From NCBI GenBank assembly GCA_005239655.1, contig SBBP01000115.1:1-5722 (forward strand): a DNA stretch of 5,722 nucleotides. Direction: 5' to 3'. Made by a program: the position numbers and the translations under genes. Shown here one piece after another: positions 1 through 5,722 of the stretch. Position 1 is the stretch's first letter; each line of letters opens with the position of its first letter. Under the pieces are notes generated by a model. The model was not told the DNA's origin, ran no database searches, and saw only the letters and a list, made by a program, of their open reading frames with translations. Source of the DNA: Candidatus Microgenomatus auricola (GTDB lineage: Bacteria; Patescibacteriota; Patescibacteriia; UBA9570; XYC2-FULL-38-9).

Positions 1-2754
1 CCCGTGACACTTCTTGTACTTTTTTCCAGACCTGCAGTGACAAGGATCATTGCGGCCAACTTTTTTTCCGTCGTCGCCGCGTTGCTGACTCACAAACGGC
101 TGCACGGCCTGCGGTTTTTCTGCCTGCTTTTTTTCCATTTCCTTCTGCGGCGCCGTGTACTGCATCTGCTTCACTCGCCGATCCGCAATCACCTTGGCAT
201 CGCGTAGCTTGAAAATGTTATAGACCACGTGCTTCTGAATGTTCGACAGCAATTCTTGAAACATTTGATACGACTCCTTCTTGTACTCGACAAGTGGGTC
301 TCGCTGACCGTACCCACGCAAACCAATAGAGTCACGCAAGAACGACATCTGGTCGAGATGTTCAATCCACAGTGTGTCAATGGCTCGCAGCATGAACCCA
401 CGTTCGACGCGCGTGAGCACCTCGGGATTTTCAATCTCCTTCACCATCGATTCGTACGCTGCCCGTGCCTGCTTCACAAAATACTCAATGATCGTCGTTC
501 GGCCTTTGGCCTCTTCTAATTTATCTCCAACCTGTTTATGCACGTCGTGCAATGCCACAAGACACTCTTGCGTGTGGAGCGGAAAAATGGTTTCAAGCGT
601 GGCGCAGATCGGCTTCAACTCCCAGTCACTGGCGCTCTCGCTGCCAGTGTGGAACGAAACGACTTGTTCGATTTCTGCATCAATCAATTCGTGCACAGCC
701 GCGCGGAGTTGTTCGGGAGTCATCTCCAAAATCGCATTGCGTCGACGATACATGACATCACGATGCTTATTCATGACATCATCGTATTCGACCAAGTGCT
801 TGCGAATATCAAAGTGACGTGATTCTACTTTTTTCTGTGCGGTCTCAATAGAACGGGAGACCAGTCGATTCTCAATCGGCATATCGTCTGGCACACCCAA
901 GCGGCCCATCATATTTTTCATGCGATCGGACCCAAAGATGCGCATCAAATCGTCATCCATGGAGACGAAGAATTGACTGGAGCCGGAATCGCCCTGACGG
1001 CCGGAACGACCACGCAACTGGTTGTCGATGCGACGGGCTTCGTGACGCTCAGTCCCAATGACGGCAAGACCACCGGCTTCACGCACCTGACGGGCTTCTT
1101 CAATGTCCACGGGATTGCCGCCAAGGATGATGTCGACACCACGGCCGGCCATGTTGGTTGCCACGGTGACGGCGCCGCGCTTCCCGGCTTGGGCGATAAT
1201 TTCGGCTTCGCGTTCATGCTGCTTCGCGTTCAAGACATTATGTGGAATGCCGTTGGCTGTCAGCAGTTGGCTCAATAACTCATTATGCTCAATCGAAATG
1301 GTTCCGAGCAGCACCGGCTGGCCCTTTGCGTGCAAATCCTTTACATGCGCAATCACTGCACGGAATTTCCCTTGCGCATTTTTATAGACACGATCAGACA
1401 TGTCGATACGCTGCGTGGTGCGGTGTGGCGGGATCACCACCACATCCAAACCATAAATCTTGTGGAACTCTTCGGATTCGGTTTCCGCGGTTCCGGTCAT
1501 GCCAGCCAATTTGTCGTACAAACGAAAGAGATTTTGCAGTGTGATGGTTGCGAGCGTGCGCGACTCTTTTTTGATTTCGAGTTTTTCCTTTGCTTCGATT
1601 GCTTGATGTAATCCTTCCGAATACCGACGGCCGTACATCATGCGTCCGGTAAATTCATCGATGATCACCACTTCACCTTCGGCATTCACGACATAGTCAC
1701 GATCTTTCTGAAACAGCGTGCGCGCTTTCAATGCTTGCTCAATGTGATGCACAGTACGTAGTCCGCTGTCGACATAGATATTCTCAACGCCGAGTGCCCG
1801 TTCCAGTTTTGTGATTCCCGCCTCGGTCAACGTTGCCGAACGCATTTTTTCATCCACTTTGAAATCGGCTTCTTGTTCCAGACGCGCAACCAAATCTGCA
1901 AATTGATAGTACTGCTGCGTGGCTTCTTCAGCTGGCGCAGAAATAATCAGCGGTGTGCGCGCTTCATCAATCAAAATGGAATCCACTTCATCGATGATGG
2001 CAAAATGCAATGGCCCTTGCACTCGATCGTCCGCATTCCCCACCATGTTGTCGCGCAAGTAATCAAAACCAAATTCGTTGTTTGTACCAAAGACCACGTC
2101 GCACTCATACGCCTGTCTGCGTGGAACTTCACGCAAGTGTTTCATGTCTGCGGTAATGAGTGCTTCATAGCCGGCGCCTTCGGTTGAGGATTTCGCCGGC
2201 GTGGCGTCTTTGGCGTCTGACACCTCTGCTTCTTCTGGCCGACGGACTTTGCTGATGTCGGCTTCGTACCGAAAGGCGATATCATGCTGAATACATCCGA
2301 CGGTCAACCCCATGAAGTGATAGATCTGACCCATCCAGTCGGCATCGCGACGGGCGAGGTAGTCGTTGACGGTGACAATGTGCACGCTGCCTTCCAGTGC
2401 GTTCAGATAAGCCGCCGTGGTTGCCGCTAACGTCTTTCCTTCTCCGGTTTTCATTTCGGCGATGTTTCCCTGATGCAACACGACGCCGCCCATGAGCTGA
2501 ACATCATAATGGCGCTGGCCGAGCGTTCGGCGTGCGGCTTCGCGAATCACCGCAAAGGCTTCGTGTTTGATTTTGTCCAGCGGTGTTCCACTGCTCAACC
2601 GCGTTCGAAATTCTGCTGTTTTTGCGTTGAGCGCACTGTCCGAGAGCGTCTGCATCGACGACTCAAGGGCGTTTATCGCCTCAACATCCTTCTGCAGGGC
2701 GCTGACGAGTCGCTTATTGCGGTCACCAAATAACTTTTCGACAAATGTATACAT
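1..2754 (-). CDS. secA: Preprotein translocase ATPase SecA (3' end cut by window edge)
   Basis: ATP-driven motor that pushes unfolded preproteins through SecYEG at the inner face of the membrane. Seen: 918 uninterrupted codons from ATG at 2754 to the edge, with no stop inside the window. Motifs in order: DVQLMGG with the Walker A stretch MKTGEGKT (101-108), GTNNEFGFDYLRDNM (223-237), Walker B DEVD (255-258), the preprotein cross-linking region (about 270-400), MTGTA (419-423), motif V AGRGVDI (536-542, Val where Thr is usual), IGTERHEARRIDNQLRGR (566-583), helical scaffold (about 613-672), helical wing (about 673-775), two-helix finger ending LRGYGQRDP (812-820), a Lys/Gln-rich linker (about 855-899), and a zinc-binding SEC-C tail with Cys905, Cys907, Cys916 and His917. 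About 45 extra residues lie in NBD1 (within 154-211). The start gives the usual SecA N-terminus (FVEKLFG). The ribosome binding site is weak. The gene follows the unknown gene by 21 bp, with no separate promoter seen. Identity is certain; only the extreme C-terminus is missing. Confidence 0.98.
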   Translation of the reverse strand, partial: MYTFVEKLFGDRNKRLVSALQKDVEAINALESSMQTLSDSALNAKTAEFRTRLSSGTPLDKIKHEAFAVIREAARRTLGQRHYDVQLMGGVVLHQGNIAEMKTGEGKTLAATTAAYLNALEGSVHIVTVNDYLARRDADWMGQIYHFMGLTVGCIQHDIAFRYEADISKVRRPEEAEVSDAKDATPAKSSTEGAGYEALITADMKHLREVPRRQAYECDVVFGTNNEFGFDYLRDNMVGNADDRVQGPLHFAIIDEVDSILIDEARTPLIISAPAEEATQQYYQFADLVARLEQEADFKVDEKMRSATLTEAGITKLERALGVENIYVDSGLRTVHHIEQALKARTLFQKDRDYVVNAEGEVVIIDEFTGRMMYGRRYSEGLHQAIEAKEKLEIKKESRTLATITLQNLFRLYDKLAGMTGTAETESEEFHKIYGLDVVVIPPHRTTQRIDMSDRVYKNAQGKFRAVIAHVKDLHAKGQPVLLGTISIEHNELLSQLLTANGIPHNVLNAKQHEREAEIIAQAGKRGAVTVATNMAGRGVDIILGGNPVDIEEARQVREAGGLAVIGTERHEARRIDNQLRGRSGRQGDSGSSQFFVSMDDDLMRIFGSDRMKNMMGRLGVPDDMPIENRLVSRSIETAQKKVESRHFDIRKHLVEYDDVMNKHRDVMYRRRNAILEMTPEQLRAAVHELIDAEIEQVVSFHTGSESASDWELKPICATLETIFPLHTQECLVALHDVHKQVGDKLEEAKGRTTIIEYFVKQARAAYESMVKEIENPEVLTRVERGFMLRAIDTLWIEHLDQMSFLRDSIGLRGYGQRDPLVEYKKESYQMFQELLSNIQKHVVYNIFKLRDAKVIADRRVKQMQYTAPQKEMEKKQAEKPQAVQPFVSQQRGDDGKKVGRNDPCHCRSGKKYKKCHG

Positions 2755-2769
2755 ACCGCCACGTACTCT

Positions 2770-2790
2770 ACGGTTTTACGCAAAAACCGT
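2770..2790 (-). other. 8-bp hairpin across the unknown gene's stop, ahead of secA
   Basis: A perfect inverted repeat, ACGGTTTT / AAAACCGT, with a 5-nt loop. It covers the last codons and the TAA (2778-2776) of the unknown gene and ends 15 bp before the secA ATG. No U-tract follows on the minus strand, so a terminator is unlikely, and secA has no other visible promoter. The stem does not include the bases next to the secA start. It could affect secA translation or transcript stability; the stem is half A-U and of modest strength. Confidence 0.4.
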
Positions 2791-3756
2791 CAACCGTGTC
2801 CCGGGGTGTAGGCGGTTGATTTCGACGAGCGTTGGCGTCACTCGAATTGAAGCAACGTGTGCGCTCGGAATGGGATGTGGTTCGCCTGGAAAGACATCGA
2901 TATCTTCTTGAAACAAACGAATTTCGCCGTTGCGACCGATGAATGCGGCAACGGCAGAGCCTCGATCTCGCACGGCTTCAAGTTCTGCAACGGTTACATG
3001 ACAACGGATCGGGTTCGTGTACAGCTCGTATCCGCGCTCAAAGGCGATGTCGATCGTGAGGCCATGTGTGCGTACGCGATCCCATGGCACGGTGAGCGTG
3101 CGGTCGACGTTCCACTGTTGCAACTGTACAGGGTTTTGTAGAGTCACGTGATAGTGGTGACGGACGGGATCGACCATACGCACCTGCGTTTCGAGCAGAT
3201 AGGGGTTGTCGTCACGGAGACGCACAACCACGGGGTGCGAGACCAGTTCGCGGTGTTGTGTCGGAGCCTCTCCTTCAGCGCGTTTCAGCTGCTGATACGT
3301 TTCCCAAAAATCACGTGATGCGGCATGGCCATTGTCATGCTGCTGAAAGCGACGTAACACATCGTTCACGGTTTTGTTGAGTATCACCGCTGTTGAAAGG
3401 CGCTCGAGAAACGGCTGATCCACAATGGCTGCAAGAATAGAAAGTTCTCGAAAACACTGGGCGAGCAGTTTCGCATCGCTGTTTCCGTGTTCATACGCAT
3501 GGAGGTAGCCCGATGCATCTGGAAACAGACGTTGAATGTCTTGGGTGCCTACGCGCTGTGCAACACGGCGCACAAATCGTGCACCTTCATCGTGCATAAT
3601 CTGTTGCAGGCGCTGTGCATTGGCGTACAGATCAGGGTGGAGTTGTGTACGCAAAAACGCTTCCGCGGCTTCGACATCATCCATCGGCTGCGCGTGGGTC
3701 AACCACGCGATCAGGCGGCACGTGAAGCGGTCGAATTCTTGCGCTGAAACATTCAT
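2776..3756 (-). CDS. Conserved-looking protein of unknown function between hpf and secA
   Basis: I do not recognise this family. The product is 326 residues. The ATG at 3756 is chosen because it overlaps the hpf stop as ATGA and has GGA 7 nt upstream; an in-frame TTG at 3768 would add four residues (MEKR) but has no purine-rich site ahead of it. No signal peptide or membrane segment is apparent; the longest hydrophobic run (SILAAIV, 106-112) is short, so a cytosolic protein is likely. Residues 1-165 look mainly helical (for example AQRLQQIMHDEGARFVRR, 47-64). From about 170 the pattern of alternating hydrophobics suggests a beta-rich C-terminal part (VVVRLRDD, 176-183; TLTVPWDRV, 220-228; VAAFIGRNGEIRLF, 269-282; VASIRVTP, 301-308; RLTVFA, 321-326). 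No Walker, zinc-ligand or nuclease motif stands out. Length, codon use like its neighbours, and the overlap with hpf support a real gene. Coupling to hpf and closeness to secA suggest a role in translation or export, but that is only inference. Confidence 0.85.
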   Translation of the reverse strand: MNVSAQEFDRFTCRLIAWLTHAQPMDDVEAAEAFLRTQLHPDLYANAQRLQQIMHDEGARFVRRVAQRVGTQDIQRLFPDASGYLHAYEHGNSDAKLLAQCFRELSILAAIVDQPFLERLSTAVILNKTVNDVLRRFQQHDNGHAASRDFWETYQQLKRAEGEAPTQHRELVSHPVVVRLRDDNPYLLETQVRMVDPVRHHYHVTLQNPVQLQQWNVDRTLTVPWDRVRTHGLTIDIAFERGYELYTNPIRCHVTVAELEAVRDRGSAVAAFIGRNGEIRLFQEDIDVFPGEPHPIPSAHVASIRVTPTLVEINRLHPGTRLTVFA

Positions 3757-4118
3757 TCGTTTTTCCAAAAGGTCAAAATGGATTTCAGACTGCGGCGCGT
3801 GTTTCGTGCTTCACGCTTTTCGGCCGCATATTTTTCTTTGTGTTTACGCAACTGCTCAACAATTTCGTCTCTACAGATATCCACTGCCGCATGCAACCCT
3901 TCTTCATCGGCCTCTGCGTGCAACAATCCGCCGGGCACCTGCACATTCATTCGCACATGAAAAACTTCGCCTTTTTTGTGGTGGGTATTTTTATCGCATT
4001 CGACATCGATGGTGACAATTCGACTCTCCTGTTTGGTCAACGATGCGGTTTTTTCTTGAACGTATGCACGAATGGCGTCAGTGAGTTCAAAATTACGGCA
4101 GACAATGTTGGTGGGCAT
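3753..4118 (-). CDS. hpf: Ribosome hibernation promoting factor, short form (HPF/RaiA/YfiA family)
   Basis: A small cytoplasmic protein that binds the 30S decoding/mRNA channel and idles ribosomes when growth slows. Seen: 121 residues with the family's beta-alpha-beta-beta-beta-alpha layout: N-terminal strand NIVCRNFELTDAIRAYV (4-20), central strands (IVTIDVECD, 34-42; VFHVRMNVQVPGG, 52-64) and the signature helix HAEADEEGLHAAVDICRDEI (67-86) followed by EQLRKHKEK (88-96). The basic tail (KREARNTRRSLK, 101-112) is brief, and the C-terminal dimerisation domain of long-form HPF is absent. On family knowledge this form would not by itself provide the long-HPF route to 100S dimers. The start at 4118 gives the expected N-terminus; its Shine-Dalgarno is poor (only CTGAAG close to the ATG). 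The gene has its own likely extended -10 promoter in the 63-bp gap after murB. Its stop overlaps the next gene's start (ATGA). hpf beside secA is a common bacterial arrangement. Whether it acts as HPF or YfiA cannot be told from sequence alone. Confidence 0.95.
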   Translation of the reverse strand: MPTNIVCRNFELTDAIRAYVQEKTASLTKQESRIVTIDVECDKNTHHKKGEVFHVRMNVQVPGGLLHAEADEEGLHAAVDICRDEIVEQLRKHKEKYAAEKREARNTRRSLKSILTFWKNE

Positions 4119-4145
4119 AGCTTCAGGATGTTAATACTTTTCTGT

Positions 4146-4154
4146 AGTATAGCA
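4146..4154 (-). promoter_or_regulatory. Extended -10 promoter for hpf–unknown–secA
   Basis: The minus strand reads TGCTATACT, a TGn extension followed by a five-of-six match to TATAAT. It lies in the 63-bp gap between murB and hpf. Initiation some 7 nt downstream would leave a leader of about 20 nt before the hpf ATG at 4118. No good -35 hexamer sits at 16-18 nt spacing; the place is occupied by the hairpin at 4157-4178. The TGn element can make up for a missing -35. This is a motif match only, without transcript data. Confidence 0.6.
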
Positions 4155-4156
4155 CA

Positions 4157-4178
4157 GCGGCACTGCAAGACGTGCCGC
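4157..4178 (-). other. GC-rich 7-bp hairpin just after murB
   Basis: A perfect inverted repeat, GCGGCAC / GTGCCGC, with an 8-nt loop. It begins three bases after the murB TGA and ends two bases before the TGn of the hpf promoter. In the direction of transcription it is followed by TGTGCTATAC rather than a U-tract, so it is not a standard intrinsic terminator. It could weaken read-through from murCB, protect the murB 3' end, or be a DNA operator in the -35 region of the hpf promoter. It may also be a chance repeat. Confidence 0.45.
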
Positions 4179-4181
4179 ATC

Positions 4182-5063
4182 TCAGGAATCGAATCCGATG
4201 TATTCAATTTCTTCCATCAGTTGTACGCCTTTGGTGTCGCGCACCTTCTGTTTGACAAGCGAAATGAGAATCATCACATCTTCAGCTGTGGCAGTACCGG
4301 TATTGATGATGAAGTTTGCATGAATCGGGGACACTTGTGCTCCGCCAATGCGGAATCCCTTCAACCCAACATCATCGATCAGTTTTGCTGCGGCTTCTGT
4401 GGTTTGGTCTTTTGGGTTGCGAAACACACAGCCTGCACATTTTGCAGCGATATCTTGGGTTTCTTTACGAAGCGCTGAGAGTTCTTGCACGCGCGTTTTA
4501 ATCGTCTCTGAATCTTCGCGCTGCAATTGGAAGGTCGCATCGAGAATGGTGTATGGGCGGTGCTTGAAAACGCTTTCTCGATACCCAAATGCGCACTCTT
4601 CGACTTTCATCGTGTGCTGTTCACCGTTTTCATCCAACACCGTTGCCTGCACAAAAAAATCCTTTATTTCCTTGCCGCGTGCACCCAAATTTGCCCACAC
4701 GGCACCGCCAACGGTTGCGGGAACGCCGATCGCAAATTCTAACCCTGCAAGCCCCATGTGCGCAGCCTGTGTGATGATGCGACTCAGGCGCACGCCCGAT
4801 CCTGCGGTCACGGTCCCCTGCTCCTCATCAAAGGCGACAGCAGTGAACTCGGACTTGATGACCATACCGCGAAAGCCGTTGTCGGAAACGAGGATATCTG
4901 AACCTCCACCGAGCACAAACCACGGGAGTTGTTTTTCCTTTGCAAACGCAATTCCCTCAGTGACATCGCTCTTGGTTTTTGCAACAATAAAATAACGCGC
5001 GGGTCCACCGATTTGAAATGTGGTGTAGGGTGCGAGCGGCACGTGCTCTTGAACAGTGATCAT
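4182..5063 (-). CDS. murB: UDP-N-acetylenolpyruvoylglucosamine reductase MurB
   Basis: A cytoplasmic FAD enzyme that uses NADPH to reduce enolpyruvyl-UDP-GlcNAc to UDP-MurNAc, the step before MurC. Seen: 293 residues, a full-length protein. The FAD-binding domain (about 1-185) carries YTTFQIGGPA (13-22), LGGGSDILVSDNGFRG (51-66), AGSGVRL (87-93) and GLEFAIGVPATVGGAVWANLGA (107-128). FGYRES (159-164) supplies the active-site Arg162 region. The C-terminal substrate domain carries AGCVFRNP (210-217), AAKLIDDVGLKGFRIGGAQVS (225-245), HANFIINTGTATAEDV (248-263) and the final EEIEYIG (284-290) with the likely catalytic Glu285. The layout, with FGYRES present and a short middle, seems closer to type IIa MurB enzymes. 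The residue matching the catalytic serine (Ser229 in E. coli) is Cys212. The ATG at 5063 is supported by GGAGAA ahead of it and by the 4-bp ATGA overlap with murC, which suggests translational coupling. The stop TGA ends just before the GC-rich hairpin. Confidence 0.97.
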   Translation of the reverse strand: MITVQEHVPLAPYTTFQIGGPARYFIVAKTKSDVTEGIAFAKEKQLPWFVLGGGSDILVSDNGFRGMVIKSEFTAVAFDEEQGTVTAGSGVRLSRIITQAAHMGLAGLEFAIGVPATVGGAVWANLGARGKEIKDFFVQATVLDENGEQHTMKVEECAFGYRESVFKHRPYTILDATFQLQREDSETIKTRVQELSALRKETQDIAAKCAGCVFRNPKDQTTEAAAKLIDDVGLKGFRIGGAQVSPIHANFIINTGTATAEDVMILISLVKQKVRDTKGVQLMEEIEYIGFDS

Positions 5064-5722
5064 ACTTCTCCAACCAATTCCTCTGCGAGATGGTAAATGT
5101 CTCCAGCGCCCATAATGAGCAGAACATCACCTTTATCAAGAATCGAATCGATATGCTGACGTGTCGATACGACGTCGGGCGCATAGAATGCGTACTTCCC
5201 TGTTTTTTCCACTGCGGCAACCATCTCTTTTGAACTCACGTGCTGTGCATCGTCTTCCTCTCTGCCAGCAACATCATAAATTTCCTGCACGATCGCAAAA
5301 TCGGCATCGGCAAAACATTGCACAAATCCGGTGAACAATTTTTTTGTGCGAGATCGTTGGTGCGGCTGAAACACGGCGATTAGTCGTTTTCCGGGATAGA
5401 ACTCCCGTACCGCTTTAATTGTGCTGGCCACTGCAGTGGGATGATGTGCGTAGTCCGAGATGACGGTTGCACCTCGATACGATCCCACCACTTCAAAACG
5501 ACGCCACACACCGGAAAATTCTGCGAGTGTTTTTTTCATGATCGCCTCGGAGATGCCGAGCTGTCGACCAACCGCGATGGCAGCCAAGGCGTTGGAAATG
5601 TTGAACCGTCCTGGAATGCGCAGTGTATACGTTTCCCCGCCGCTGACGAATGTCTGTTGTTTTTGGCTGACATGAATATTCTGCGCCCGTACGGTCGCGT
5701 CTGGCGCCATGCCATACAGCAC
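5060..5722 (-). CDS. murC: UDP-N-acetylmuramate–L-alanine ligase MurC (C-terminal half; 5' end outside window)
   Basis: An ATP-dependent cytoplasmic ligase that adds L-alanine to UDP-MurNAc, the product of the adjacent MurB. Seen: 220 codons, about half of a usual MurC of roughly 450-470 residues; the Mur-ligase ATP P-loop lies upstream of the window. Visible are the end of the central domain and the C-terminal ligase domain: GRFNISNALAAIAVGRQLGI (38-57), FSGVWRRFE (69-77), SDYAHHPTAV (89-98), VFQPHQRSRTKKLF (117-130) and DVLLIMGAGDIYHLAEEL (199-216). The QPH/SRT block and the GAGDI ending fit MurC better than MurD, MurE, MurF or Mpl. The GTG at 5722 is simply the first codon in view, not a start. 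The TGA stop lies inside the murB start (ATGA), so both genes are probably on one transcript and translationally coupled. Confidence 0.96.
   Translation of the reverse strand: MLYGMAPDATVRAQNIHVSQKQQTFVSGGETYTLRIPGRFNISNALAAIAVGRQLGISEAIMKKTLAEFSGVWRRFEVVGSYRGATVISDYAHHPTAVASTIKAVREFYPGKRLIAVFQPHQRSRTKKLFTGFVQCFADADFAIVQEIYDVAGREEDDAQHVSSKEMVAAVEKTGKYAFYAPDVVSTRQHIDSILDKGDVLLIMGAGDIYHLAEELVGEV
5066..5071 (-). promoter_or_regulatory. Ribosome binding site of murB
   Basis: On the minus strand, GGAGAA ends two bases before the murB ATG at 5063 (GGAG with about 4 nt spacing). It lies inside the last codons of murC. It is the clearest Shine-Dalgarno in the window and fixes the murB start at the ATGA overlap. 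Confidence 0.8.

Noticed and set aside
374..1611. Several plus-strand open frames of about 90-150 codons opposite secA
   Set aside because: The minus strand encodes highly conserved SecA motifs throughout, and these frames overlap one another and show no family signatures.
2776..2830. An arrest-peptide (SecM-like) regulator at the C-terminus of the protein upstream of secA
   Set aside because: The product has no signal peptide or membrane segment, and its end (GTRLTVFA) does not resemble SecM or the RAPP/RAGP-type stalling motifs.
3757..3768. TTG at 3768 as the start of the unknown gene
   Set aside because: The ATG at 3756 has a purine-rich GGA at suitable spacing and makes the same ATGA overlap seen at murC–murB; the TTG has neither.
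4157..4178. Intrinsic terminator after murB
   Set aside because: The stem is GC-rich and well placed, but no U-tract follows it on the minus strand, and none follows it on the plus strand either.
3840..4478. A 212-codon open frame on the plus strand opposite hpf and murB
   Set aside because: It lies wholly antisense to two well-identified genes, crosses their intergenic gap, is rich in Cys, Phe and His in a way typical of complement-strand reading, and has no recognisable motif.
5447..5467. SDYAHHP in MurC, in place of the more usual DDYAHHP
   Set aside because: The second Asp and the histidines are kept, and Ser at the first position is, as far as I recall, common in MurC of related lineages, so it is not a sign of lost function.
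1..5722. UGA recoded as glycine, as in some Patescibacteria
   Set aside because: TGA ends murC, murB and hpf at the expected protein lengths, and no in-frame TGA occurs inside any of the genes.

Overview
The window is a dense, all-minus-strand block of housekeeping genes. Read in the direction of transcription (high to low coordinates) it holds: the C-terminal half of murC (UDP-N-acetylmuramate–L-alanine ligase), murB (UDP-N-acetylenolpyruvoylglucosamine reductase), hpf (short-form ribosome hibernation factor), a 326-residue protein that I do not recognise, and secA (Sec translocase ATPase). secA is open to the left edge and probably lacks only its stop codon or a few terminal residues.

The organism is a bacterium that makes peptidoglycan and has a Sec system. 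Base composition is near half GC. Several traits resemble Candidate Phyla Radiation (Patescibacteria) genomes: tight or overlapping genes, a one-domain HPF directly in the secA neighbourhood, and a SecA with an insertion in the first nucleotide-binding domain and the AGRGVDI form of motif V. This placement is an inference from family memory, not a computed tree. UGA is used as a stop in murC, murB and hpf, so the recoded-UGA (glycine) lineages of that radiation are unlikely.

There appear to be two transcription blocks. murC and murB overlap by 4 bp (ATGA) and are probably translationally coupled; they act at consecutive cytoplasmic steps of UDP-MurNAc-peptide synthesis (MurB makes UDP-MurNAc, MurC adds L-Ala). 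A 63-bp gap follows, with a GC-rich 7-bp hairpin and an extended -10 promoter (TGCTATACT). It then leads into hpf, the unknown gene and secA. hpf and the unknown gene again overlap by ATGA. The unknown gene and secA are 21 bp apart, in the same frame, with an 8-bp hairpin across the unknown gene's stop codon.

No RNA gene, mobile element, CRISPR array, integrase or other accessory system is visible, and no stretch over 300 bases lacks a gene. I see no undescribed multi-gene system. The items most worth a second look are the unknown gene lodged between hpf and secA, the hairpin/same-frame junction ahead of secA, the altered SEC-C tail of SecA and its insertion in NBD1.
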